Assembly (NCBI RefSeq): GCF_004792665.1
Contig: NZ_SRZX01000001.1
Location: 558,001 to 622,000 of the forward strand
Direction: 5' to 3'
DNA from: Marinobacter orientalis
GTDB taxonomy: Bacteria > Pseudomonadota > Gammaproteobacteria > Pseudomonadales > Oleiphilaceae
Length of the DNA: 64,000 nt
In this document: positions 40,432-49,471 of the stretch, piece by piece
How positions within the stretch are numbered: the stretch's first letter is position 1
How the letters are laid out: each line of letters starts with the position of its first letter
Notes under the pieces: generated by a model
Seen by the model: only the letters and a program-made list of their open reading frames with translations
Told to the model about the DNA's origin: nothing
Databases searched by the model: none
Translations under genes and position numbers: made by a program

Positions 40432-42453
40432 TCAGCTACCCCGCGGCTCGGCCTGTAACGAATCGGCGGGCAATCTGTCACGCCCCCAGCTCTGATGAAC
40501 GCGGTCAATCACCCGCGCCAGTTCTTCCTCGCCCACTTCTGCAGGTTCGCCCCGCTCCAGCGGATCGTAATGGAAGATGTACAGTCGTGAGGCAAACTGT
40601 TCGAAAGGCAGTGATGCCTCACCGAAGCGTTCTCCCTTGGTGGCCGTGCTTACCTGCACGTCTCCGCCCCAATGCTGTCCGCTGTCGTTGTTGGGGTTGT
40701 AGAAATACACCCGCATGACATTATCCGGATCCAGGTTTGCCCGCAGTATGGTGATTGCATGCCAACCAATGAAGCGTGCAGCACTGTCGGTTATCGCAAC
40801 GCCCGCAGGTTGCGGATGCACAAGAGGCTGATTGCCGTTGTAATGGGGATGATAGCTGGCATAAAAGTGCCTCAGGAATCCTTCGAGATCCTGCAGCTTA
40901 CCGGTTGCGACATCAACATTGATACTGAAGCCGCGCCCGGCAGACCAGCCGTGAAATTCGGGGTTCACCCACCGGTGCGGGTCACCCTCCCGACCGATGC
41001 AAAGACGCCCCATTTCTGCGTAAATACGGTCGAGGTGGGGTACCACCACCAGGGACACCGGATCCAGGTCCAGGGTGACCGCGAGCGCAACGCCTCCGCG
41101 GCTGGAGGCAGAGGACACCGGCGTGCCCTCGAAATGCATGATGATTTCGTTATCCCGGGCCGCCCAGGTGACCATCTGCAACAGATAGTCCGGATCGTTA
41201 TAGGCCCACATGGAAAGGGCCCGGGCAGACTGGCAGGTGGGATTGTTACCCTGCCCCACTCCCAGGGGCTGGCCCAGCATATTCAGGACCCCCTGTATCA
41301 GCCAGGCTTTTGGCTCGGGCTGATAGCCGTAGGCAAGCTCAAGACGGTGCCGGGCTTCCGGGCACAGGGACAGCGTCGTCTGCCGCCAGAGCGCAGGTGC
41401 GACCGGCGGCTGGTAAAGAATGCCCCGTTCCAGCAGAAGGGCAAGGCCATAGATGCCCTGTGCGGTTTCCGGAAAGATTCCCTCGCGGATCAGGGTCAGC
41501 ACAAGATCCCGATAATGCAGGAGGCAATCCCGACCGGTCATGGAAAGCCCCAGCGACTCGGCGATCAACGAGTCCTGATTCTCCAGAATGAATCGAATAA
41601 ACGTCGCATGGTAGGGCGAAACCAGCCCGGTATCGTGCATGGAACGGGCAAAGCCGGTGGCCTCGCCCTGCAGGGCGCTTGAATCCATGTGACTCAGGCG
41701 CTCTTCGTACACCGCAATACCGGGATCCTCGCGACAGGCCTGTGTCGGCCCGTAAAGGCTCGAAATCAGACGCTCGGCGCCCTGCCCGGCACTGCCCATA
41801 TCCACCTTCGGGTCACTGCGGCAAACGGCAATCTGGGTGATCATCTGGCGAACACCGCCCACCTGGATAGGCCGCTGTTGAAGGATGCGCCAGATTTCAT
41901 CAATCAGGCGATCAATCACATGCTCGTAACCGATGCTGGTTGCTACATGCTGAACCACCGAGCGGCTGATCAGCGCCAGTTCGCCCTGTTCACGTTCAGC
42001 CTCACCGCTTTCACCGAAAAGCAGCGTCAGGTTAATGGCGAGCACCTGGGTCAGGTAATGGTGCGCCTGCTCGGCGGACATGGTCTCATGAAGGTAGTCG
42101 CCCTTCGCCACAGCAAGTAAGCGAAGCTCGCTCATTGCTTCTACAAGTACCGTGTCGGTCTGGGTGCTCTGGAGGGAAAAGGGGGTAAGCTGGGGTTGCA
42201 GAGTGGTCGGCTCCGCCCAATCTGACCCCAGAAACACGCCAGCCTTTTCAAGCCGCTCTGCGCGGTCCTGGACGGCCTGGCAGCCACCGGGCTGTGACAG
42301 CACCCGCCGAACGATGTCGAACAGTGGCGGCAACCTGCCGGCTTTGGCGGAGCTACGGCTTTCATCAAGCGCCGCTATCGCATCATCCAGTTGTTGCACC
42401 AGCTTGTCGAAGTTAACGACGGGTGCCGGGCTTCCGGCATCGGAATCGCTCAA
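40432..42453 (-). CDS. Uncharacterised 673-aa protein, possible papain/YopT-like Cys enzyme
   Basis: I do not recognise a named family over the full length. It starts at TTG 42453 behind GAGGAAAACAGT. Residues 1-380 are mostly helical. The C-terminal part has Cys407 in GNNPTCQSARALSMW, His565 in GWHAITI, and Asn586/Asp590 in YFYNPNNDSGQHWG. The spacing and the HA...YFYNPNN pattern resemble the Cys-His-Asn/Asp triad of papain-like and YopT-type (C58) enzymes. No signal peptide is visible, so it is likely cytoplasmic. It lies 38 nt upstream of the acetolactate-synthase-like gene, probably in one transcript. Enzyme activity is inference only. Confidence 0.75.
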   Translation of the reverse strand: MSDSDAGSPAPVVNFDKLVQQLDDAIAALDESRSSAKAGRLPPLFDIVRRVLSQPGGCQAVQDRAERLEKAGVFLGSDWAEPTTLQPQLTPFSLQSTQTDTVLVEAMSELRLLAVAKGDYLHETMSAEQAHHYLTQVLAINLTLLFGESGEAEREQGELALISRSVVQHVATSIGYEHVIDRLIDEIWRILQQRPIQVGGVRQMITQIAVCRSDPKVDMGSAGQGAERLISSLYGPTQACREDPGIAVYEERLSHMDSSALQGEATGFARSMHDTGLVSPYHATFIRFILENQDSLIAESLGLSMTGRDCLLHYRDLVLTLIREGIFPETAQGIYGLALLLERGILYQPPVAPALWRQTTLSLCPEARHRLELAYGYQPEPKAWLIQGVLNMLGQPLGVGQGNNPTCQSARALSMWAYNDPDYLLQMVTWAARDNEIIMHFEGTPVSSASSRGGVALAVTLDLDPVSLVVVPHLDRIYAEMGRLCIGREGDPHRWVNPEFHGWSAGRGFSINVDVATGKLQDLEGFLRHFYASYHPHYNGNQPLVHPQPAGVAITDSAARFIGWHAITILRANLDPDNVMRVYFYNPNNDSGQHWGGDVQVSTATKGERFGEASLPFEQFASRLYIFHYDPLERGEPAEVGEEELARVIDRVHQSWGRDRLPADSLQAEPRGS

Positions 42454-42506
42454 ACTGTTTTCCTCAGGGCCTGAACCAGGCCCGTTGTTGTTAATTCCTG
42501 ACGGAA

Positions 42507-42707
42507 TTATACATAGAAATCCAGTTCTTCCTGATGTTTCAGCAAATCTCTCATCATATCGAGGTCTTCACCAAAGTATATGATGCTGTCGCTGGTCAAC
42601 AAGTACCCGGGATGAATGACCCCGCATCCAGTAGCAAAGGTCCTGATCAGTTTTTCGATCTCACCGTAATATACTCCCGGTGCGACTTTGGCAAGATCAG
42701 CCCAGCT
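42507..42707 (-). other. Open 66-codon frame without canonical start, after mqo
   Basis: On the minus strand, a frame open from 42707 to the TAA at 42507-42509 reads a protein-like sequence that includes VAPGVYYGEIEKLI and GCGVIHPGYLLTSDS and ends in HQEELDFYV. It overlaps the mqo stop by a few bases in another frame and has no ATG, GTG or TTG before the late Met-Met pair. It may be a decayed gene, a gene with an unusual start, or chance. It occupies most of the 243-bp gap 42454-42696. Confidence 0.3.
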
Positions 42708-44178
42708 TCAGGGTTGAGAGGGTCCGCTCCCGCACCTTGTTGAGTAATTGTTCATCATCCACCAGTGACTGGCCGTAGGAGGGCACCATGGCTTTCATGC
42801 GCTCCTGCCATTCTGGTGTTTTGATACGTTGCGGGAAGCAGCGTTCGATCACATCAATCATCGCATGGGCCGCCGTCGACGCACCCGGCGATGCCCCCAG
42901 AAGCGCTGCCAGAGTGCCGTCCTTCGCCGCTACGATCTCGGTGCCAAACTCCAGCTTACCGCCGCCATCCGGTGATTTCTTGATGATCTGCACCCGCTGG
43001 CCGGCATCCTGCAGGCGCCAGTCTTCTTCCTGGGCATCAGGGAAGTAGTTACGCAGTGACGCCACACGGTCACTGTGGGACTGGAACACTTCGCCGATAA
43101 GGTAACGTGTCAGGTCCATGTTGGTGCGGCTGACCGACAGCATTGGCCGCAGGTTGGTGGAACTGACCGAGCCGAACAGGTCGAACATTGATCCCTGCTT
43201 GAGGAAGCGCGTTGTAAAGCCGGCAAAGGGGCCGAACAACAGCGCCGGCTCACCGTTGATGATACGGGTATCCAGGTGCGGCACGGACATGGGTGGAGCG
43301 CCGATCGGCGCCTTGCCGTAAACCTTGGAATCATGTTGTTTGACAATCTCCGGCTTCTGGCAGACCAGCCACTGGCCACTGACCGGGAAACCGCCATAAC
43401 CCCTGGCTTCATCGATGTCGGACTTCTGCAGCATCGGCAGCGCACCGCCACCGGCACCCAGGAAAACAAAGCCCGCCTCAAGCTTGGTCAGCTCGCCGGT
43501 TTTCTGGTTCTTTACCCGCACTTTCCAGCGACCGTTATCACGCTTGGCCAGGAAATGCACAGGGCTACTGAGCATCAGCTCAAAATTCGGTGTGGATTCC
43601 AGGAACTTCACCATGCTGCGGGTCAGTGAGCCGAAGTCCACATCCGAACCATGCCTGATCCGTGTCGCGGCAACCCGCTGCATCGGGTCGCGGTTGTTCA
43701 CCACCAGCGGCATCCACTCTTCCAGGTCCCGCGGCGATTCGGTGTATTCCATTTCACGGAACAGGTGGTGCGCGCTGAGCCTTTCGTAACGACGCTTGAG
43801 GAATTTAACGCCGTCTTCGCCCCATACAAAGCTCTGGTGGGGCGTGCGGTTGATAAAGGTCTTGGGCTCCGGCAATATGCCCTGCTCAACCATATGCGAC
43901 CAGAACTGCAGCGATACTTCGAAGGAGGCATTGATTTGCAGCGCCCGGTCGATGGTGACGTCGCCGTCTCCGGTTTCAGGGGTATAATTGAGTTCACAGT
44001 AACCGGCATGCCCGGTGCCTGCGTTGTTCCATCCGTCGGTGCTTTCATGGGCCACGTGGTCAAGACGTTCCACCATGACGATGTCCAGGGAAGGATCCAG
44101 CTGCCTGAGCATCATGCCGAGGGTAGCGCTCATGACGCCACCGCCGACCAGCACTACATCTGCCTGTCTAACGGCCAT
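42697..44178 (-). CDS. mqo: Malate:quinone oxidoreductase
   Basis: Mqo is a peripheral FAD enzyme that oxidises malate to oxaloacetate and reduces quinone. The 493-aa protein has the FAD motif VLVGGGVMSATLGMML and the family segments STDGWNNAGTGHAGYCELNYTP, VFLGAGGGALPMLQKS, GFPVSGQWLVC and GPFAGFTTRFLKQGS. Together with fumC in the window it serves the TCA cycle, though they are not linked. Divergent from the CaCA exchanger; the 279-bp gap 44179-44457 presumably holds both promoters, but I see no clear elements. Confidence 0.97.
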   Translation of the reverse strand: MAVRQADVVLVGGGVMSATLGMMLRQLDPSLDIVMVERLDHVAHESTDGWNNAGTGHAGYCELNYTPETGDGDVTIDRALQINASFEVSLQFWSHMVEQGILPEPKTFINRTPHQSFVWGEDGVKFLKRRYERLSAHHLFREMEYTESPRDLEEWMPLVVNNRDPMQRVAATRIRHGSDVDFGSLTRSMVKFLESTPNFELMLSSPVHFLAKRDNGRWKVRVKNQKTGELTKLEAGFVFLGAGGGALPMLQKSDIDEARGYGGFPVSGQWLVCQKPEIVKQHDSKVYGKAPIGAPPMSVPHLDTRIINGEPALLFGPFAGFTTRFLKQGSMFDLFGSVSSTNLRPMLSVSRTNMDLTRYLIGEVFQSHSDRVASLRNYFPDAQEEDWRLQDAGQRVQIIKKSPDGGGKLEFGTEIVAAKDGTLAALLGASPGASTAAHAMIDVIERCFPQRIKTPEWQERMKAMVPSYGQSLVDDEQLLNKVRERTLSTLKLG

Positions 44179-44457
44179 TGGTTATCACCCTAGCTAGTTT
44201 AAAAGCTGTAGCCCGTCCACGATCAGCAGAGGGGCTTTCTGAAGTTGTGGCGCGATTATCCCGTTTTTCAAGCGGATAATAAATTGCGATTATCAATTGA
44301 AGGCCAACGATCTGATGTTACGAACAGTGGCCGCGAGCTGGTCAAAGGTTTAAAATGCGCGCGCCGGGCGTGGTCTCATCATTCTCGCGCCTGCGGTCCA
44401 GGATATCACCGCCACTTTAGTCTCATGCCACGGGGCTTCCATCACCAGGGCTTTTTT

Positions 44458-45429
44458 ATGTTACTGGCATTTGCAGCAATCATCGCCGGTCTGGTTCTTC
44501 TTGTCTGGAGCGCTGACCGGTTCATCGAAGGCGCGGCAGCAACCGCCAAGCATCTGGGCATGCCCTCCCTGCTGATCGGCATGGTGATCATCGGATTCGG
44601 CACCTCGGCGCCGGAACTGGCGGTATCTGCCATGGCAGCTCTGGATGGTAATCCCGGGCTGGCCCTTGGCAACGCTTATGGCTCGAACATCACCAATATT
44701 GCGGTGATCGTCGGGCTTACTGCGGTGATCGCCCCGATTGCCGTCCATTCCCAGGTAATCCGCAAAGAGCTGCCTCTGCTGTTGGTACTGACCGCCATTG
44801 CCGGTTACCAGCTGATTGATGGACAGCTGACACGGCTTGATGGCTGGGTCCTCCTGGCGGTATTTGCGATTGTCATGGGCTGGTCCATTTACCAGGGAAT
44901 CCAGGGTAAAGGTGATTCATTGATCGGCGAGGCTGACTCGGAACTGGTGGCCCACCCGATGCCGTTGAAGATCGCCCTGGTGTGGCTGGTTGTTGGCCTG
45001 GTGCTGCTGCTTGTCAGCTCCCGCATGCTGGTCTGGGGGTCGGTATTCATTGCCCAGAGCCTGGGCGTCAGCGATCTGATCATTGGCCTGACGATTGTGG
45101 CCATCGGCACGTCGCTTCCGGAACTGGCATCGGCCCTGGCAGCGGTGAAGAAAAATGAGCATGACCTGATACTGGGCAATATCGTGGGATCAGGCATCTT
45201 CAACACTCTGGCCGTTGTCGGCCTGGCAGCGGCCATCCAGCCGATGGCTGTGGATATGGAAGTTCTTTACCGCGACTGGACGCTGATGACGGCCCTTACC
45301 ATCGGCCTTCTGCTGATGAGTTTCGGCTTTACCGGCAAGTCCAGGACCATCGGGCGGCCCTCTGGCCTGTTACTGCTGCTGGTATACGTCGGCTATGCCA
45401 GCTATCTGGTGTCGACCGTCGTCAGCTGA
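44458..45429 (+). CDS. Calcium/sodium antiporter family protein (CaCA, YrbG-like)
   Basis: A K+-independent Na+/Ca2+-exchanger-related membrane protein of 323 aa. Two inverted halves each carry an alpha repeat: GFGTSAPELAVSAMAALDGNPGLALGNAYGSNITNI and AIGTSLPELASALAAVKKNEHDLILGNIVGSGIFN. About ten helices. The ATG at 44458 places the first helix at the N-terminus (MLLAFAAIIAGLVLLVWSADRFI); the longer reading from 44245 adds a non-membrane, non-conserved leader. Ion specificity is not proven. Confidence 0.92.
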   Translation: MLLAFAAIIAGLVLLVWSADRFIEGAAATAKHLGMPSLLIGMVIIGFGTSAPELAVSAMAALDGNPGLALGNAYGSNITNIAVIVGLTAVIAPIAVHSQVIRKELPLLLVLTAIAGYQLIDGQLTRLDGWVLLAVFAIVMGWSIYQGIQGKGDSLIGEADSELVAHPMPLKIALVWLVVGLVLLLVSSRMLVWGSVFIAQSLGVSDLIIGLTIVAIGTSLPELASALAAVKKNEHDLILGNIVGSGIFNTLAVVGLAAAIQPMAVDMEVLYRDWTLMTALTIGLLLMSFGFTGKSRTIGRPSGLLLLLVYVGYASYLVSTVVS

Positions 45430-45433
45430 GCGG

Positions 45434-45862
45434 TCAGTCCTGATTTTCCCGGAACACCATGGCCATGGAATTCAGACAGTAGCGCTGCCCGGTGGGTGGC
45501 GGGCCGTCGGGAAACACGTGCCCGAGATGACTGTCGCAGCGGGGGCAGCGGATTTCCGTGCGGGTCATACCCATGCTGTTGTCATCAATGTAGCGGATGT
45601 GATCAGGGTCGAAGGGCTGGAAAAAGCTGGGCCAGCCGGTGCCCGAATCAAACTTGGAATCCGAGCTGAACAACGGCAGCTCGCACAGCCGGCAGTAATA
45701 GACGCCCGGGTTCTTGTTGTCCAGCAACGTGCCGCAGAAGGGGCGTTCGGTGCCATGGTCCAGCAGCACCCGGCGCTCTTCCCCGGACAGGCCGGCGGCC
45801 TTTTTTTCAACCTCTTCCGCTGTCAGCGGTGTCAGGTCGTAACCTGCAGCAGAAACGCTCAT
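45434..45862 (-). CDS. msrB: Peptide methionine-R-sulfoxide reductase MsrB
   Basis: MsrB repairs the R-epimer of methionine sulfoxide. From [21 protein letters not shown] it is 142 aa, with two zinc CxxC pairs (CRLC and CPRC), GTGWPSF, and the catalytic Cys in [19 protein letters not shown] precedes the ATG at 45862. It starts 11 nt after the msrA stop, so msrA-msrB form an operon. Confidence 0.96.
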   Translation of the reverse strand: MSVSAAGYDLTPLTAEEVEKKAAGLSGEERRVLLDHGTERPFCGTLLDNKNPGVYYCRLCELPLFSSDSKFDSGTGWPSFFQPFDPDHIRYIDDNSMGMTRTEIRCPRCDSHLGHVFPDGPPPTGQRYCLNSMAMVFRENQD

Positions 45863-45872
45863 AGCAGCCTCC

Positions 45873-46520
45873 TCAGGCAATATCATTGTCGCTGTAACCG
45901 GGCTTGAGCCGGTCACCGAATGTGTCCACAAGCTTTTCCATTTTTGGTGCTGCGACCGCCATGACGTAAGGCTGATAGGGATTGCGGGCCGCAAAATTCT
46001 GGTGGTAGGACTCCGCCGGATAGAACGCTTCCAGAGGCTCCAGGGTGGTCACCACCGGATTATCGTAAACGCCGGCCGCATTCAGCTGGCGAATATAAGC
46101 CTCGGCTACCCGCTTCTGGTCTTCAGATTCGTAGAAGATCGCAGAACGGTATTGGGTACCACGATCATTACCCTGCCGATTGAGCTGGGTGGGGTCGTGA
46201 GCCACGGAGAAAAAGATTTTCAGGATTTCACCGAAGCTGACGGTTTGCGGGTCGAAATGAACATCCACCACTTCGGCGTGACCGGTCCGGCCACTGCAGA
46301 CCGCTTCGTAATTAGCGGTCTCTGCCGAGCCCCCGGCATAGCCGGATTCCACCCGGCTGACCCCGTTAACAGCCAGGAACACGGCTTCCACACACCAGAA
46401 ACAGCCGCCGCCAAGCACCACTCTCTGTTCGCGGGAGTCACCGGGGGGCAAATCCTGTTCCGGGTCCGGAAAACGGCTTTTCGGTACATTCAGGCCTGGA
46501 ATATTACAGGATGTCGACAT
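45873..46520 (-). CDS. msrA: Peptide methionine-S-sulfoxide reductase MsrA
   Basis: MsrA repairs the S-epimer of methionine sulfoxide. The 215-aa protein has the active site [47 protein letters not shown] and [15 protein letters not shown]. No signal peptide, so cytoplasmic. It is the first gene of msrA-msrB. Confidence 0.96.
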   Translation of the reverse strand: MSTSCNIPGLNVPKSRFPDPEQDLPPGDSREQRVVLGGGCFWCVEAVFLAVNGVSRVESGYAGGSAETANYEAVCSGRTGHAEVVDVHFDPQTVSFGEILKIFFSVAHDPTQLNRQGNDRGTQYRSAIFYESEDQKRVAEAYIRQLNAAGVYDNPVVTTLEPLEAFYPAESYHQNFAARNPYQPYVMAVAAPKMEKLVDTFGDRLKPGYSDNDIA

Positions 46521-46610
46521 ATCAGCTTCTGCCTCTGAGTCATTAGTGCGCTTACATTTACACCCAAGTGTGGCGTCACTGACGCGATTTGGCTACCCCT
46601 GCTGTCCCGT

Positions 46611-47804
46611 TCAGAAAAGCAGCAAACCTGCGAGGGCGCTCAAGGGTGCCAGCACCCACACCGGTACACGCCATATCGCCAGGCTGACCCAGGCCAGCAT
46701 GACAAACGCGAGTGCGGCGGAACTATGTACGGCTGAAGTGAATACCGGATCATAAAGTGCCGCCAGCAACAGTCCGACGACACCTGCATTCACGCCTGCA
46801 AGCGCTGCCCGGGCAAGCTCATGGCTGCGAATATACGACCACAGGGGAAGGCCGGCAAACACCAACAGGGTTCCCGGCAGAAAGACAGCAATAACAGCCA
46901 CCACCGCACCGGCCCAACCACCCTGTATGCCACCGAGAAATGCGGAAAAGGAAAACAGCGGCCCCGGCATCGCCTGGGCAACGCCGTAACCGGCCAGGAA
47001 CGTGTCTGCCGGCATGGCGCCGGAAGCCACAAAACCTTCCTGCAACCAGGGTAACACCACATGGCCGCCGCCAAACACCAGGGCACCTGCCCGATACAGC
47101 TCCGCCCAGATCCAGCCAGGTGAGCCCGAAGCCAGAGGCAGGAACGCCAGCACCAGCAGCACTGCAAAAACCGCGAAAAAGGCCATGGGGCGCCGGGTCT
47201 GGACGGGGATGGTCAGCGTCTGCGACGACTGCTTCTGTGGCAGTTTCAATGCCGCTCCCGCGGCCCCGGCGGCCAACAGGGCGAGAATCTGCATCCAGGT
47301 GGCACCCACCGTCAGCAACAGGACCGCCACCAGCACTGCGATGGACAAGCGAGGGCCGTCGGGACACAGGCTCCGGCCCATTTGCCAGACCGCCTGCGCC
47401 ACAACCGCCACCACGAACAGTTTGAGACCGGCTATCCAGCCGCCTTCCCCGGCCTCCGGCCACAGGCCAAGGCCAAGAGCAAACAGTGTCATCAGCAATG
47501 CCGATGGCAGTGTGAACCCCAGCCAGGCGGCTGCCGCACCACGGTAGCCACGCTGCAGGAATCCAAGGGTCAGGCCGACCTGACTGGAGGCCGGCCCGGG
47601 CAATAACTGGCACAATGCAACCACCTCGCCATAGGCGGAATCCGACAACCATTGCCGGCGCTTTACAAATTCTTCATGGAAGAAACCGAGATGGGCGGCC
47701 GGCCCCCCGAACGAGGTCAGTCCGAGCCGCAGAAACAGCAGGAAAATGTGCCAGGCCGGTAACGTCCCGGCATCGGCATCCCTGGAGCAGGCATCCTCGG
47801 TCAT
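46611..47804 (-). CDS. chrA: ChrA-family chromate efflux transporter
   Basis: A CHR-superfamily membrane transporter that exports chromate in characterised members. The 397-aa protein is the two-domain (long) type: each half starts with a conserved segment, FLRLGLTSFGGPAAHLGFF with LCQLLPGPASSQVGLTLGF in the first, and YRAGALVFGGGHVVLPWL with GVAQAMPGPLFSFSAFLGG in the second. About 10-12 helices. It stands alone, divergent from the phosphoesterase gene; no chrB regulator is next to it. Confidence 0.9.
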   Translation of the reverse strand: MTEDACSRDADAGTLPAWHIFLLFLRLGLTSFGGPAAHLGFFHEEFVKRRQWLSDSAYGEVVALCQLLPGPASSQVGLTLGFLQRGYRGAAAAWLGFTLPSALLMTLFALGLGLWPEAGEGGWIAGLKLFVVAVVAQAVWQMGRSLCPDGPRLSIAVLVAVLLLTVGATWMQILALLAAGAAGAALKLPQKQSSQTLTIPVQTRRPMAFFAVFAVLLVLAFLPLASGSPGWIWAELYRAGALVFGGGHVVLPWLQEGFVASGAMPADTFLAGYGVAQAMPGPLFSFSAFLGGIQGGWAGAVVAVIAVFLPGTLLVFAGLPLWSYIRSHELARAALAGVNAGVVGLLLAALYDPVFTSAVHSSAALAFVMLAWVSLAIWRVPVWVLAPLSALAGLLLF

Positions 47805-47949
47805 GGAACTCCCTGTCTGTGTCAGCGTGTGTTAAGAAGGATGAACATTATGACCTCCCTGTTGCATCACTCCCAGACCCAACCATAATGAAGGGGCGTG
47901 TTGACCGGATCGTGACAGGAATCGTTCATAACAACCAACAGGATCAGCA

Positions 47950-48924
47950 ATGACTGCCCGGGCCCATACACCAGAATACCAGGATGAACTGCTGGAATAC
48001 CGTCTGAGCCTCCGGCTTGGGCCGGTCCATGCGCGACAGCGCCTTGGCATCGAACGCGAAGCAGAGGCAAAGGTTTTCGGGCCGGACCAGCGTTCGTTCC
48101 ATCTTGAAAATATCACCTCCGCACCGCGGTTTATCAGCACCTGCCTGAAACTGGCGGGGCTGTTCCGGCGCGGACAGGCTAACAGCCGCCGCCTGGACGT
48201 CGTCCATAACCGCTTTCACATCACTGGCCTGCCGGCGGCGTTCGAAGGCTACCGCATTCTGCAGCTGACCGATCTCCATGTCGATATGGACGAAGCCAAT
48301 CTGCAGGCAGTTATCAACCGTATCGAACCGCTCCAGTACGACCTGTGTGTGCTGACCGGGGACTACCGGCGCCGGACCTGGGGGCCGATTGATGATGCCA
48401 TGGAAGGCATGGCACGAATACGGGACGCCATCAAGGGCAAGGCTTATGCGGTACTGGGCAACCACGACAGTGTGCGCATGGTGCCCGGCCTCGAAGACAT
48501 GGGCTACCACCTGCTGATGAACGAGCATGCCATACTTCAACGAGGTGATGACAGACTCTACCTGGCAGGCGTGGATGATGCCCATTTCTACAAGGTCCAC
48601 AATCTGCACAAGGCCGGGGATGACATTCCACCAGCCGGCATCAGCCTGTTGCTCAGCCACACCCCGGAAATCTGGCGGGAAGCCGCCCATGCCGGCTACG
48701 ATGTTTTCCTGTGCGGCCACACCCACGGCGGCCAGATCTGCCTGCCAGGCCGGGTTGCAGTCACTCTGGACGCGGATTGCCCGCGGGAACTGGGGCGTGG
48801 CTACTGGCGGCGCAACGGCATGCAGGGCTATACCTCACCCGGCAGCGGCACCTCGGTGGTCAATGTGCGCCTGAACTGCCCCCCTGAAGTGACTTTGCAT
48901 ACGCTCACAGGCAGCCCGGACTAG
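47950..48924 (+). CDS. Metallophosphoesterase (YaeI/YkuE-like)
   Basis: A calcineurin-like dinuclear-metal phosphoesterase of 324 aa. Metal motifs in order are LTDLHVD, LTGDYR, LGNHDS, LLSHTPE and CGHTHGGQ. Residues 1-85 form a family-variable N-terminal extension without a clear membrane helix. Relatives act on phospholipids or lipid A precursors (YaeI, LpxG), but the substrate here is unknown. Divergent from chrA and convergent with the CarS-like gene. Confidence 0.88.
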   Translation: MTARAHTPEYQDELLEYRLSLRLGPVHARQRLGIEREAEAKVFGPDQRSFHLENITSAPRFISTCLKLAGLFRRGQANSRRLDVVHNRFHITGLPAAFEGYRILQLTDLHVDMDEANLQAVINRIEPLQYDLCVLTGDYRRRTWGPIDDAMEGMARIRDAIKGKAYAVLGNHDSVRMVPGLEDMGYHLLMNEHAILQRGDDRLYLAGVDDAHFYKVHNLHKAGDDIPPAGISLLLSHTPEIWREAAHAGYDVFLCGHTHGGQICLPGRVAVTLDADCPRELGRGYWRRNGMQGYTSPGSGTSVVNVRLNCPPEVTLHTLTGSPD

Positions 48925-48945
48925 CCGAAACCGGATCGAACAGAG

Positions 48946-49428
48946 TCAGTGGGGCTGGTGGCGGATGCCCAGCCTGTACAACAGTGGTGACAAAAGCATA
49001 TTGGCGAGAGTGAAAAGCACCACCACGCTCACTACAACAGCTACGCTGACGTCCAGCCAGAACCACGCCAGAACCATGGGCAGCAGAGCTTCAGGAATCT
49101 GATCCAGCCCGATAGCCTTGCCGCTGGAAGCCAGCCCGAGGCGCCGCTTGATAAAGCTGCTGACCATGTCCCCGATCAGCCCCAGCAACCCGAACAGCAG
49201 ACCAAACAGCAGCCCCATCCCGGTTATCAGCGCAAACAGGCCACAGACCAGCGTACCCGAGACCACACCTCGCCAGGTTTTTCTGTTACCCAGCAGAGGC
49301 CGTCCGTCCCGCCAGCGACGCCCGCCGTCAACCGCTGCGGACCAGCGCCGGCCAAACACCCTGGCGGCAACCACCGGTGCTCCGTTTGCCAGCACCAGCA
49401 TCACGAAGAGCTCGAGAGAAATCAGCAA
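48946..49428 (-). CDS. CDP-archaeol synthase-like (CarS/DUF46) membrane protein
   Basis: A 160-aa membrane protein related to CarS/CDP-diglyceride synthetase. Conserved segments are ANGAPVVAARVFGRRW, GRPLLGNRKTWRGVVSG, LLGLIGDMVSSFIKRRLG and GLDQIPEALLPM, all typical of the bacterial DUF46/CarS-like group. About four helices. In archaea the family activates unsaturated archaetidic acid with CTP; the bacterial substrate is unknown. Next to a metallophosphoesterase that may also act on lipids, but the genes converge. Confidence 0.82.
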   Translation of the reverse strand: MLISLELFVMLVLANGAPVVAARVFGRRWSAAVDGGRRWRDGRPLLGNRKTWRGVVSGTLVCGLFALITGMGLLFGLLFGLLGLIGDMVSSFIKRRLGLASSGKAIGLDQIPEALLPMVLAWFWLDVSVAVVVSVVVLFTLANMLLSPLLYRLGIRHQPH

Positions 49429-49471
49429 ACTGCCCGGCCTCCGTCAGTTGCCACCCGCAATCCGGTGTTTT

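Noticed and set aside
38708..40495. 595-codon plus-strand open frame
   Set aside because: Antisense to the acetolactate-synthase-like gene, with no recognisable domain.
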